This document shows positions 37,401 to 45,955 of a DNA stretch of 64,000 nt, piece by piece; the first letter of the stretch is position 1, and each line of letters opens with the position of its first letter. The stretch comes from an uncultured Prevotellaceae bacterium (GTDB lineage Bacteria; Bacteroidota; Bacteroidia; Bacteroidales; Bacteroidaceae): positions 62,001-126,000 of the forward strand of contig CAMVOK010000004.1 of NCBI GenBank assembly GCA_947169115.1, read 5' to 3'. The position numbers were made by a program, and so were the translations under genes. The notes beneath the pieces were generated by a model that did not search any database, was not told where the DNA came from, and worked only from the letters and a program-made list of their open reading frames with translations.

Positions 37401-38962
37401 GCATTCAGCACGGGAATGACCGCTACAGCCACCGCCAGCGACACCATAAGGTTGATGGTCATCGTGATGGGGAATGACTGGATGACATCGTGCGCCTCAC
37501 CACGCATGGTCATAATCAAGGGGAAGAAGATGGCACAGATGCAGACGGTGGCCAGCATCATGGGCGCAAAGTATTGCTGGACGGCCAACACTGCCGACTC
37601 GCGACGGCCATGACCCTTTCCCAGATACTCCAGATAGCCATCGATGACCACAATGGAGTTGTCCACAATCATACCCAAGACGACGATAAGGCAAGCCAGT
37701 GTGATGGTGTTTAGGGGAATGCCCAAGGCATACATGATGCCCGTAGAGGTGAAGGTGCTCAAAGGAATCGTAATCGCCGCCACGATGGCCGAACGAACGG
37801 GGAACAATATCATCATCACCAGTACGATGATGGCCATAGAGATGAAGAGGTCGCGCAGGAAGTCGTGAACCGAATCGCCCACCACCTTGGGTTGGTCGGT
37901 GATGCGTCGGATCTCCACATCCTGTGGCAGATACTCCTTCTTGAACTGATTGATAACCTCGTCCACCTGTTCGCCGTATGCCACAATGTTGTTGCCCGAG
38001 TTCATCTCCAACGAAAGCAACACACAACGGTTGCCATTATTTTCCACATAACTCTCGCTGGTGTCGTACTCACGCTTCACGGTGGCGATGTCGCGCACGC
38101 GCACCACCTTGTTATTAGAAGAGAAGATGATTTGGTTCATCAGTTCCTCCTCGCTGCTCTGCGTGGGTGCTACGTGAAGTTGGATGTTCTGCTCGCCACC
38201 CGTCACGCTGCCGGCCATTGTGGTCAGTCCCTGCCCATTGATGGCTTGCATCAGGGCTGCCTGACCGATGCCGTAGGCGGCCAGCCGTTCGCGGTCGATG
38301 TAGAGGGTCAGTTGTTCCTTTATCTCGCCGTACTGCCGCACGTTGCTCACCGACTTCACCCGTCTGAGGCGGTCGGCCAGTTCATCGCTGTACTGCTTCA
38401 GTTCGCGGTAGCTACGCTGCTGACTCTCAACGGTTATCAACAGGGCGCAGGCATCGCCGAAGTCGTCGTTCACAACGAGAGCCACTACCCCACTGGGCAA
38501 CTGACTCTTGAAGGTGTTCAAGCCGTGCTTCAGTTTACTCCACACCTCGTCCTTGTTGTTCACGTTGTCTTGCAGCTGCACCATCACCAGACACATTCCG
38601 TTCTGGCTCGTTGTGGTGGTCTTCTCACGCTTCACCTCTTTGTAGGTAAAGAGGTAACGCTCCAAAGGCCGCGCCACCTGTGATTCTATCTCCTCACTCG
38701 TGGCTCCCGGCATCACAGCCACCACCAATCCCTGTCGGACGGTGTAGGCGGGGAACTCGTCCTTCGGCATCATGTACATGCCGTAAAGCCCGAACAGCAG
38801 CAGCAACGCCGTAATGACAATCGTGATGCGGTAGTTATTGACTGGCCATGCGGCCCAAGAACCTCGCCACTTACCAACGACCCCACTCCCTTGCCCCTCC
38901 CGAGGGAGGGGAGTAGTCACATTCGAGGTCTGCTTGTTTTCTTCTATATTATGCGTATGCAT
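34433..38962 (-). CDS. RND efflux permease fused to a TolC-type outer-membrane factor
   Basis: One frame of 1509 residues. Residues about 30-1045 are an AcrB-type RND permease (PGATSEEIESQVARPLERYL; TM4 proton-relay region GMIVDNSIVVID; C-terminal membrane block ending VVYWKLRD). Residues about 1075-1509 are an outer-membrane factor (LTLPECLDLARQHNRTLQNA, PLYAGGRIVAGNKLA, SVPLMSWWGGRHAIR, DQYKAGTQTLSDLLDAETL). Between them lie APSRPPRGEGK, a signal-peptide-like stretch (AIALAFLLMLPASLSA) and SPLGGNEGGLL, the flanks being GC-rich repeat arms. Signal peptidase cleavage after SLSA would release the outer-membrane part. The N-terminus (TTPLPREGQGSGVV) and residues 527-541 (KAPAPRSTREGKGGG) are also repeat-derived. 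The periplasmic adaptor gene is 61 bases upstream. Confidence 0.88.
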   Translation of the reverse strand: MHTHNIEENKQTSNVTTPLPREGQGSGVVGKWRGSWAAWPVNNYRITIVITALLLLFGLYGMYMMPKDEFPAYTVRQGLVVAVMPGATSEEIESQVARPLERYLFTYKEVKREKTTTTSQNGMCLVMVQLQDNVNNKDEVWSKLKHGLNTFKSQLPSGVVALVVNDDFGDACALLITVESQQRSYRELKQYSDELADRLRRVKSVSNVRQYGEIKEQLTLYIDRERLAAYGIGQAALMQAINGQGLTTMAGSVTGGEQNIQLHVAPTQSSEEELMNQIIFSSNNKVVRVRDIATVKREYDTSESYVENNGNRCVLLSLEMNSGNNIVAYGEQVDEVINQFKKEYLPQDVEIRRITDQPKVVGDSVHDFLRDLFISMAIIVLVMMILFPVRSAIVAAITIPLSTFTSTGIMYALGIPLNTITLACLIVVLGMIVDNSIVVIDGYLEYLGKGHGRRESAVLAVQQYFAPMMLATVCICAIFFPLIMTMRGEAHDVIQSFPITMTINLMVSLAVAVAVIPVLNAALIKKAPAPRSTREGKGGGSITDRVQLIYDKALKWTFKHPTLTMEGAVVLVVVTSLIFPQLKMRQFPYADRNQFAVEIFLPEGEGLDRTREIADSMRNVLQRDERVVSVTSFIGCSSPRFQVSYAPQMGGRNFAQLIVNTPDIETTFGMLNDYAPEWSNHWPDAYVRFKQMDFLYVPTHEYRFYGENLDSLNRAAEMLMAEMRRIPGIEWVHTDYDQPHPIMEVNLDPVTSAQLGINRTTAQLQLMLQTGEMQVGSIWEGDYEVPIIVKDASTQHMKLGEVANTYLTTQTGQSVTLRQVAEVSPKWTQSKIVHRNGERCISVTAEGKRNILAAPIQSQIQEIMKKMRLPQGVRSEVGGEVELNGEMLPQIAAGIGIALVIIFFFILFNFKRFGITIICMAAIALSMPGAMIGLWIANRTLGLTSLFGFITLMGIIMRNEILIFEHADERMKQGWSAKDAAFDAGCRRMVPIFLTTATTAVGVIPMIIAGSSFWMPVGITIFAGGIGTLILVVTVLPVVYWKLRDKAPSRPPRGEGKAIALAFLLMLPASLSASPLGGNEGGLLLTLPECLDLARQHNRTLQNAALEIDMATEQRKEAFTKYFPDIQANVMAFMAFDDMVKGDGTIPQEIAAINPAFATYIGAPFSYSEFNRAYSATITLTQPLYAGGRIVAGNKLAKIGQDVVCLQLQLKEKDVLQKVTECYWQIASVKYNLQTIEAAEKQLSVVSDLVTNYVNAGVTTRNDLLKVKLRQQELASNRLKLENAEHVLLLLLAQQIGMAGQQIDIDATSMEAQEPSTVLVSTDEAVASREEMALLQKQIEAGEWQVKLERGKHLPSVAVGALGYNAGLGGLSGNVRKYMDTNMTNGLVFGTLSVPLMSWWGGRHAIRRTQLKLQQAKNEADDVREQLAVDVESAWSNLTEAYKQIDIARASVASAEENLRMSTDQYKAGTQTLSDLLDAETLNRQARSLLSEALAGYQVKLADYQRKTR
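35714..35826. repeat. GC-rich inverted arms at the RND/outer-membrane-factor junction
   Basis: Arm 35714-35750 (AAGCCCCCCCTCATTCCCCC core) and arm 35791-35826 (CCCCTCCCCTCGGGGAGG core) are inverted copies. They flank the codons of the internal signal-peptide-like stretch. Confidence 0.8.
37341..37385. repeat. GC-rich repeat inside the RND permease
   Basis: GACCCTCCCCCTTTCCCCTC then CCTTGTAGAGCGGGGAG; in frame, loop of the permease before SITDRVQLIYDKALKW. Related to 49031-49064. Confidence 0.65.
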
Positions 38963-39025
38963 TATTATCTGTCTTTATGTACGTATATACTCCCTCCCCT
39001 CGGGGAGGGCTGAGGGGTGGGGGTC
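38879..39025. repeat. Inverted arm pair bracketing the RND permease start codon
   Basis: Left arm 38879-38917 and right arm 38989-39025 are about 37-39 bp, inverted, each with a CCCGAGGG-type core. The start codon (38962) lies in the 71-nt loop. The right arm also contains the first bases of the stop codon of the adaptor gene. Confidence 0.75.
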
Positions 39026-40088
39026 AGTATGTCACTGGCGTTCCTTCACCCACTTTCTGGTAGCCTTCCACAATCACTTGTTCGCCCTCGGCAAGTCCAC
39101 TCTCTATCACGATACGGTTGCCCACCGTCTGCCCGATGGTTACGGGCCGACGGTGCGCCTTTCCGTCCTTTGCAACCCAAACAAACAGTGACCTATCGCT
39201 GGATTGCTGCACAGCAGTCACAGGCAACGTCAATGCTGAATAATTCTTAATTCTTAATTCTTCACTCTTAATTTGAGTTCTTGCCACCATCCCCGGCAAC
39301 AACTTGTGTCCGGGATTAGGCACCGTGATGCGGATGTCGTAGGTGTGCGTCAGAGGGTCGGCTGTGACACCCTTCTCGATGCGTCCGCCCTGAAAGGTTT
39401 CGTCACCGAGAGCATCCACCGTGATGGTTGTGGCGGTGCCTGGGGTAATGCTGGCAATCTCACGCTCGGGGATGGCCACACGCACCTTCACGCGGTCTAT
39501 CGAGAGGATGGTCAGGACGGGTTCCGTAGGCAATACCGTTTCACCCACCCCCATAATCTTCGTGCCTACCACACCGCTCACGGGAGCGTAGATACGGCAG
39601 TCGTCGAGATTTTTCTTCGCCATGTCGTAGGCGGACTGTGCCTGAGCCACCTTGCTCTCCACCTCCACCCACTTCATGTCGGGCAGTGACTGGTTTTCAT
39701 GCAAAAGTTTCATACGTTCGTAGGCATCCTTGGCCTGATCGAGTGCAGCCTTCGTCGTGGCTAAGGCGTTGGCAGCCTGTGTCTCGTCGATGACGGCCAG
39801 CAGCTGTCCTTTCTTGACAGGCTGACCTTCGCTCACGGTCATAGTCTTCAGCATGGCCATGCCCGTGAAACTCACACTTGTGGAACTCTCTTCCTCCACC
39901 ACACCCACGTATGGCATCTGGGCATAGTCGTTCGTCGGGGCAACCTTCTCCACGACAACGGCAATCGTCTCTTCTTCACCTTGTTCCTGCTTCGTACCAC
40001 AAGCCGTGAAAAGAATTAGGAACAGGAGAACTAAAGAATAGGGATAATATATACCCCTGATTGTTTTCTCCATATTATACATTATCAA
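39024..40088 (-). CDS. RND periplasmic adaptor (system A)
   Basis: Encodes 354 residues; Met6 (MEKTIRGIYYPYS) may be the true start, since the first residues fall in an AT-rich repeat. Lipoprotein cysteine at 30 (LFTAC). Adaptor layout: barrel-sandwich half motif VSEGQPVKKGQLLAVIDE at about 83-100, coiled-coil hairpin about 105-160, second lipoyl half YAPVSGVVGTKIMGVGETVL, beta-barrel and membrane-proximal domain. It links the inner-membrane pump to the outer-membrane channel. Residues KSEELRIKNYSA come from an AATTCTTAATTC repeat (39236-39270). Strong promoter 20-35 bases upstream; divergent from the AraC gene, a likely regulator. Confidence 0.9.
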   Translation of the reverse strand: MIMYNMEKTIRGIYYPYSLVLLFLILFTACGTKQEQGEEETIAVVVEKVAPTNDYAQMPYVGVVEEESSTSVSFTGMAMLKTMTVSEGQPVKKGQLLAVIDETQAANALATTKAALDQAKDAYERMKLLHENQSLPDMKWVEVESKVAQAQSAYDMAKKNLDDCRIYAPVSGVVGTKIMGVGETVLPTEPVLTILSIDRVKVRVAIPEREIASITPGTATTITVDALGDETFQGGRIEKGVTADPLTHTYDIRITVPNPGHKLLPGMVARTQIKSEELRIKNYSALTLPVTAVQQSSDRSLFVWVAKDGKAHRRPVTIGQTVGNRIVIESGLAEGEQVIVEGYQKVGEGTPVTY

Positions 40089-40114
40089 TTATCAATTTGT
40101 ACGTTAATGAATTG

Positions 40115-40145
40115 CAAAGTTACTGCTTTCGCGTCACAAAACAAA
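40115..40145 (-). promoter_or_regulatory. Promoter of RND system A
   Basis: Minus strand TTTG (40145-40142), 19-bp spacer, TAACTTTG (40122-40115) then C. Predicted start near 40108. Confidence 0.8.
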
Positions 40146-40249
40146 GTCCAATGAGGAATAAGTATTGTCCTAAAGGTCGGAATAAAAAGAAAGGATGATG
40201 GATATTTGGATAAAAAAACGTAATTTTATGACCGAAAATACTTTTCTAT

Positions 40250-41182
40250 ATGAAAAAGACAGACAACATCTCCACATACCCTATCCTGCGAATGCTCCGA
40301 GAAGGAATAATCATCCCAGAACAAGGCCATTTCTATCAAGGAGACTGTCTCATTGTCTCCGATACGAGTTACGTAAGTTCGGAGAAAAACAAAGAACTCT
40401 TCCGCTCCCCCACTCGCATGGATGGACTAATCCTCTTACTCTGTGCCGAGGGCGAAATGTCCATCACCTGCAATTTGCATCAAATCCACCTCACCCCAGG
40501 CATGGTTTTCTTTGCTCGCTCGGGCACCATCATCCAAGTCGAGGACGTTAAGGACAGTCGCGTCAGTGTAGTCATTTGCAACGAAGACTTCCTCGAGAAA
40601 ATCAACATCTCGTTTCAGAACCTATTGCCACACATCGCCTCATTGAACAATCTCTACTGTTTTTCACTCACCGACGAACAGTTTAACCTGCTACAAAGGC
40701 AGATTTCCCTTTTGGGCGATTTCATCAGCCAACCGTCAGACCTTCTCCATTACCACGAAATAGTACGCTCTACAGGCCGCACTTTGTTCTACCATTTCTG
40801 TTCGTTGCTTATCAATTATCTCAAAAGCATCCGACAACAGGGTATCGAAATAAAAACACCCCACGAGGAAATCATCTTCCGCCATTTCATACAACTTGTT
40901 GGCCAGCACTACCGCAAGGAGCGACGTGTTTCTTTCTATGCCGAACAAATGCATCTCACCCCCAAATACATGAGTATCGTCATTCGCCGTGCATCTGGTC
41001 ACGGACCTACGGAATGGATAAACCAAAACGTATTGCTCGAAGCTAAGAATCTGCTCCGATATACCAACATGAGCATACAGGAGGTTACCTACAATCTATC
41101 CTTCCCCAACCAGAGCTTCTTCGGCCGATGGTTCAAGAACCAAACTGGAATATCCCCAAAGAAATATCGCCAAGCCCGATAA
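40250..41182 (+). CDS. AraC-family transcriptional regulator
   Basis: Encodes 310 residues. N-terminal cupin-like sensing domain (about 15-150; MSITCNLHQIHLTPGMVFFA) and a C-terminal pair of helix-turn-helix motifs (FYAEQMHLTPKYMSIVIRRA; then NMSIQEVTYNLSFPNQSFFG, RWFKNQTGISPKKYRQ). Divergent from system A and convergent with system B, so it probably controls the first and perhaps both. The inducer is unknown. No consensus promoter was found upstream. A strong terminator follows. Confidence 0.9.
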   Translation: MKKTDNISTYPILRMLREGIIIPEQGHFYQGDCLIVSDTSYVSSEKNKELFRSPTRMDGLILLLCAEGEMSITCNLHQIHLTPGMVFFARSGTIIQVEDVKDSRVSVVICNEDFLEKINISFQNLLPHIASLNNLYCFSLTDEQFNLLQRQISLLGDFISQPSDLLHYHEIVRSTGRTLFYHFCSLLINYLKSIRQQGIEIKTPHEEIIFRHFIQLVGQHYRKERRVSFYAEQMHLTPKYMSIVIRRASGHGPTEWINQNVLLEAKNLLRYTNMSIQEVTYNLSFPNQSFFGRWFKNQTGISPKKYRQAR

Positions 41183-41210
41183 CGGGAAAACCATTTGGGT
41201 TTAAACAAAA

Positions 41211-41244
41211 AAGGAGGCTGTGTCGAAATCGACACAGCCTCCTT
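41211..41244. terminator. Bidirectional terminator between araC and tolC
   Basis: Perfect 15-bp stem AAGGAGGCTGTGTCG / CGACACAGCCTCCTT with loop AAAT. A-rich on the left (T-run for the minus strand) and TGTATATAA on the right. It lies between convergent genes. Confidence 0.85.
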
Positions 41245-41278
41245 GTATATAATGAGTTAACGTGAATCCTGGGAAACA

Positions 41279-42727
41279 TTATTTCAGATTTCCCTGCGCC
41301 TTCAGCAGTTTGGTGTAGGCAACTTGAAGCTGGCACTTCGCATTAACGTAGTTGGCAGAACTTTGTTGCCACATGGCTTGTGCATCAAGAAGTTGCGAGA
41401 GGGGTTCCATCCCCACATCGTACTGATGTCGGGCAAGTCGCATGTTTTCGTCAGCCTGTTTCATATTTCGCTCGGTGATGTCAACCTCAGTCTGGGCCTC
41501 AGTATAGTTGTTCTGAGCCTGAGCCAATTCCAACTGCATCTGCTCGGTAAGGTCTTGTTGGTCGGTCTGAGCTATCTGCTGACGGGCCTTGGCAGAACGG
41601 ACTTTGTAGATGCGTTCGCCAAAGCTGACAATAGGTACCTTAAGGGTTGCTCCCACGGCGGCACCACCTCCGTCGAGAAGTTTACTGCCCGCCAACTTGA
41701 CTCCGTTGACATAAGAATAACCGGCAAACAAGGCAACCTGTGGCAGGTAGTCGCTACGGGTAAGACGAACTTGCTGGGCAGCAATATCGGTCTTGGCCTG
41801 CAATATAGCCGATTCGGGACGGTTTGCGAGCGTTGAAAGTTCTGAGTCCTGAGTCCCGAGCTCTGAGTTTTGAGCCGGGAGTTGCTCGGCATCGAGTTGA
41901 AGGGGTGTGGTCAAAGGCAGGCCGATAACGTGGCAGAGATTCATCGTAGCCAGACGCGTGGCATTGTCAGCACGCTGGATGGAAAGCTCGGCTTCGTTGA
42001 GCTTCACCTGAACCTTCATCATATCGTTGCGGGTTTTCAAGCCATGACGCACGGCACTCTCCACGTTTTTCATGAGTTCGTCGAGCAACTGCTTGTAGGC
42101 ACGGGCCACATCGGCCAACTGGCGTGCCCGGATGGCCTGCATGTAGGCTTCATCGGTACGGAGCAATACCTGACTTTCAGTGAGACGAAGGTTTTCAACG
42201 GCCATGTCAGCTCCGCGCAGGGCCATACGATGAGCCGACCTTATCTTTCCACCCGTGTAAAGAGGCTGGGTGAGCGAAACACTGCCGAAGAAGACGTTGT
42301 TCATCTTGTATTCCATACTCTGCGACGGAAAATCAGCATACTGGTTGAGTGTGTAACTTCCGTCTGGATTGACTGTTACGTTAGGAATATAAGTACCAGT
42401 GGCTGGGTTCAGCGTGTAGATGGGCAGGTGTCCCCCACTGATGGTAAATTCACCGCTATGCGTGGAATACAAATCACCTGCAAGGGCGTTTATACGCGGG
42501 AAATAGTTGGTTTTATATGCCTTTGCGTCGTTTTTGGTCTGTTCTATGGTGAGTTGGGACTTTGTAATGTCCTTGTTGTTCTGCAGAGCCAGTTCGCGTG
42601 CCTGTTCGAGCGTAAGTTGACGCGGAGCATCCTGAGCCACGGCGTGGCTGAGTTGAAAATTGAAAAATGAAAGTTGAAAGTTAATTACGCCAACAAGTAG
42701 GGCGAACGATAGATATATACGTTTCAT
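41279..42727 (-). CDS. TolC-type outer-membrane factor (system B)
   Basis: Encodes 482 residues. Signal peptide ending AVAQ near 32; OMF repeats with LTLEQARELALQNNKD (about 39-54), FGSVSLTQPLYTGGKIRSAH (about 150), KVPIVSFGERIYKV (about 365) and RHQYDVGMEPLSQLLDAQAM near the end. It forms the outer-membrane exit duct for the RND pump next door, whose gene ends 5 bases upstream. Two segments come from AT-rich repeats: the signal-peptide core (NFQLSFFNFQLS) and about residues 284-298 (PAQNSELGTQDSELSTL). Confidence 0.92.
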   Translation of the reverse strand: MKRIYLSFALLVGVINFQLSFFNFQLSHAVAQDAPRQLTLEQARELALQNNKDITKSQLTIEQTKNDAKAYKTNYFPRINALAGDLYSTHSGEFTISGGHLPIYTLNPATGTYIPNVTVNPDGSYTLNQYADFPSQSMEYKMNNVFFGSVSLTQPLYTGGKIRSAHRMALRGADMAVENLRLTESQVLLRTDEAYMQAIRARQLADVARAYKQLLDELMKNVESAVRHGLKTRNDMMKVQVKLNEAELSIQRADNATRLATMNLCHVIGLPLTTPLQLDAEQLPAQNSELGTQDSELSTLANRPESAILQAKTDIAAQQVRLTRSDYLPQVALFAGYSYVNGVKLAGSKLLDGGGAAVGATLKVPIVSFGERIYKVRSAKARQQIAQTDQQDLTEQMQLELAQAQNNYTEAQTEVDITERNMKQADENMRLARHQYDVGMEPLSQLLDAQAMWQQSSANYVNAKCQLQVAYTKLLKAQGNLK

Positions 42728-42732
42728 CTTGC

Positions 42733-45700
42733 TTATTTTATCTTGAAGAACATTGCGTAGAGTATAGGAATGAAGATGAGCGTAATGAGCGTACCCACGA
42801 ACAGACCTCCCATGATGGTGACAGCAAGGCTGCCGAACATGGAATCGGGAACGAGGGGTATCATACCGAGAATGGTGGTAAGCGAGGCCATCATCACGGG
42901 ACGCAGACGACTCTTCGAACTGTTGACGAGGGCCGCATGCGGCTCAACGCCTTCAGCAATCTGGAGATTGATTTCGTCCATAAGTACAATGCCGTTCTTA
43001 ATCATCATACCAATAAGTCCGAGTACACCCACAATGGCCACGAAACCGAAGGGTTTACCTGTGAGTAGCACCGTGGGAATTACACCCACCAAGATGAGTG
43101 GAATGCAACAGAAGATGATGGCGGGCTTCTTGTAATCCTTGAAAAGCATGATAAGAATCATTATCATGAGGATGATAGCCAAGGGGAAACCTTTGAATAG
43201 GTATTGCATAGAGCGGTCGCTTGCCATTTTCTCACCCTGCCAAGAGAGTTCATAACCAGAGGGAAGCTTTATCTTTTCTATCTCCTTCGCAATAGCCACA
43301 CGAGCGGCTTCAGTACCTACACCCGGACGCGGAGAACACTGAACACGCTGTTGACGTTGACCATTATAGCGCATGACAACGGGTTCCTCCCACTTCAAGT
43401 CAACGGACTTGGCCACCTGCTTGAGCGGAGTCGTTTGAGTAACCATTTCAATGAGTTGCTCCTTTTTGACGGCACCAGACACGAATTTCTGTATCGTGGA
43501 ACGATTGAGCAGGTTGTTGAGGTTGGGCAACATACCAAAGACGGGAACATTGTCTATGCGGTCAATATCGTTACCATGGGCATCGGTACACTTGAGAACA
43601 ATTCCCTCGCTATGAATGCCATCATAGAAGGTAGCTATGGGGATGCCACCTGCGTATGCCAGAATGGAGGTAGCCACATCGGCACGACTCAAACCCGTAG
43701 TTCGGGCTGCAGGCTGATCGTATTCCACAGAGAGTACAGGCACCTGCGGTTCCCAGTCCGACGTGGGCAGGTACACCTTGTCTGAAGCTGCGATGATGGC
43801 CATGGCAGAATCGGAAAGATGGTGCAGGACGGCAGGGTCTGGTCCACTGAAACATACCTCGATGGGATATTTCTTGAACATGAGGTTGTAACGCTTGAGC
43901 TTGATGTAAGCATCAGGGAAGCGTTTGTTCAACTCACTTTGTATGTCATTGACATTGTCCACCAGTGCCTTGGGACTCTCGAAGTCAATAATAAGTTCAC
44001 CGTATGACAGCGACGGGGTAGCTATACTTCTCACCAGATTGTATCGACTCGGCGTGGCGCCAATAGAGGTTGTAATGTGTGTTATCTCCTTGCGTCCCTT
44101 GAGGTATTCATTGATTTCTGCCAAGTCTTGTGCCACCTGAGTGTGGTTGGTTCCCTCGGGCAATTTGTATTCCATGTATAGTTGGTCGTACTCCATGTCA
44201 GGGAAGAAAGCCTGATTGAGGAACTTATAACCCCATGCACAGAGTGCCACCAAGGCAACGGCTAGAACAATCATCACACCACGGAAGCGAAATCCGAAGT
44301 TCATAATCTTTTCGAGTACGACATAGCTCCAACCCTTATAGGGGTCATCACCGTCGGCCGTCTTCTCCGGAGCCTTGAGCATACGGTCGGCCATGATGGG
44401 AACGTGCACAAGGGCAAGAATCCACGACAGAAGGAGCGATACGGCAATGACGATAAAGAGGTCGCGCACGTAAACGCCAGCCGTGTCCGGGCTAAGGAAG
44501 ATGGGCCAGAAGGCCAGGATGGCTATGAGTGTGGCACCAAGCAATGGCATGGCCGTCCGGCGACCAATGGTCGTAAGTGCCTCCATGCGCGAAGCCCCCT
44601 GCTTCAACTCAACAAGGATACCATCGACGATAACAATGGCATTGTCCACCAGCATACCCATGGCTAAGATGAAGGATGCAAGACTCACTCGTTGCAGAGT
44701 ACCATCGAAGCCTCCAAGCACGAGCAGCGAACCGAGGACGATGGTAAACAGACTGATACCGATAATCAAACCCGACTTGAAACCCATCGTAAAGATGAGT
44801 ACCACAACCACGATGAGAACGGACTCAAGCAAGTTGACGAGGAACGTGTTGAGGGCGTTCTCCACACGTTCAGGCTGGTTGAAAACCTTCTCGAACTTCA
44901 CACCGACGGGCATGGTTTTGCTAAGTTCGCTGAATGTCTTCTCCACCTCCTTACCAACTTTTACGATGTCCTTTTCAGGCACACCTGCAATGGAGATTCC
45001 GAGAGCACGCTCTCCGTCACGCTTCATTTCGTTGCGCGTCGGGTCGGCATATCCCTTGTACACTCGTGCCACGTCGCTGATGCGGAGTTGCTCGTCGTCA
45101 TGTCCCTGAATAATCATGTTAGCAATGTCCTCCACCTTCTTGAAACGGTCGTTGACAGTAACACGTACACGATGGGTGCCGTTGTCATAATAACCGGAAT
45201 AGGTGGTTTTGTTCTGATTATTGAGAGTCATTATCACCTCCATGGGCATAACCCCAAGGTTGGCCATCTTGTCCTGACGCATCTCGATGTAAATACATTC
45301 CTGTCGCTGGCCATAGATTTCAACTCGTGACACACCATCTATGTCTGCTACGTTGCGTTTCACCAACTCGGCATAGTCTGACATCTCGCGGTCACTGAGT
45401 CCGTCGGCCATGAGGGCATAGAACATGCCGTACACATCACCAAAGTCGTCTCGTACCATAGGAGTCGATGCAGAACTGGGAAGCGACGAGGCCACATTGT
45501 TCACCTTTCGGCGCAACATGTCCCATTGCTGTTCCACATCCTCGTCCTTCACGGTTGTCTTCAGTTCCACAGTAATGATACTCAGGTCATTCAGCGACTG
45601 GCTCTGCACATTGTCGAGAGACGACATTTCGCGAATCGACTTCTCCAGTTTGTCCGTCACTTCAAGTTCCACCTCATGAGCCGAAGCACCAGGATAGGTG

Positions 45701-45852
45701 GTCACCACCATGGCCTGTTTCACCTTAATGGCGGGGTCTTCCAGTTTGGGCATGGAATCGTAACTGATTATACCACCCAATACCAATATAATAACAAAAA
45801 AGGAGACGAGCTTTCGATTGTTCAACCCCCATCGGGAAAAATCAAGTTCCAT
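42733..45852 (-). CDS. RND efflux permease (system B)
   Basis: Encodes 1039 residues, the usual length. Twelve membrane segments in two blocks; first periplasmic motif TYPGASAHEVELEVTDKLEK, TM4 region GMLVDNAIVIVDGIL, and the second block with GFVAIVGVLGLIGMMIKNGI and LVPDSMFGSLAVTIMGGLFV. An inner-membrane drug or metabolite/proton antiporter working with the adaptor and TolC-type genes of the same operon. Unlike system A it contains no visible repeat insert. Confidence 0.94.
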   Translation of the reverse strand: MELDFSRWGLNNRKLVSFFVIILVLGGIISYDSMPKLEDPAIKVKQAMVVTTYPGASAHEVELEVTDKLEKSIREMSSLDNVQSQSLNDLSIITVELKTTVKDEDVEQQWDMLRRKVNNVASSLPSSASTPMVRDDFGDVYGMFYALMADGLSDREMSDYAELVKRNVADIDGVSRVEIYGQRQECIYIEMRQDKMANLGVMPMEVIMTLNNQNKTTYSGYYDNGTHRVRVTVNDRFKKVEDIANMIIQGHDDEQLRISDVARVYKGYADPTRNEMKRDGERALGISIAGVPEKDIVKVGKEVEKTFSELSKTMPVGVKFEKVFNQPERVENALNTFLVNLLESVLIVVVVLIFTMGFKSGLIIGISLFTIVLGSLLVLGGFDGTLQRVSLASFILAMGMLVDNAIVIVDGILVELKQGASRMEALTTIGRRTAMPLLGATLIAILAFWPIFLSPDTAGVYVRDLFIVIAVSLLLSWILALVHVPIMADRMLKAPEKTADGDDPYKGWSYVVLEKIMNFGFRFRGVMIVLAVALVALCAWGYKFLNQAFFPDMEYDQLYMEYKLPEGTNHTQVAQDLAEINEYLKGRKEITHITTSIGATPSRYNLVRSIATPSLSYGELIIDFESPKALVDNVNDIQSELNKRFPDAYIKLKRYNLMFKKYPIEVCFSGPDPAVLHHLSDSAMAIIAASDKVYLPTSDWEPQVPVLSVEYDQPAARTTGLSRADVATSILAYAGGIPIATFYDGIHSEGIVLKCTDAHGNDIDRIDNVPVFGMLPNLNNLLNRSTIQKFVSGAVKKEQLIEMVTQTTPLKQVAKSVDLKWEEPVVMRYNGQRQQRVQCSPRPGVGTEAARVAIAKEIEKIKLPSGYELSWQGEKMASDRSMQYLFKGFPLAIILMIMILIMLFKDYKKPAIIFCCIPLILVGVIPTVLLTGKPFGFVAIVGVLGLIGMMIKNGIVLMDEINLQIAEGVEPHAALVNSSKSRLRPVMMASLTTILGMIPLVPDSMFGSLAVTIMGGLFVGTLITLIFIPILYAMFFKIK

Positions 45853-45855
45853 AAC

Positions 45856-45955
45856 AATATTTCAATGGCAAATGTAAAATGGCAAATTATAATGTAAAAT
45901 GGCAAATGGCAAATGTAGCCTGCGGGACGTTAAATGGTAAATGGTAAATGTAAAT
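45856..45955. repeat. AT-rich tandem repeat between adaptor and permease of system B
   Basis: Six or more units of the AATGGCAAATGTAAAATGG type, with a remnant of the 39-bp family (GTAGCCTGCGGGACGTT) in the middle. Confidence 0.6.

Noticed and set aside
36380..37477. Open frame of 365 codons on the plus strand
   Set aside because: Antisense to the RND permease; composition follows the codon use of the real gene.
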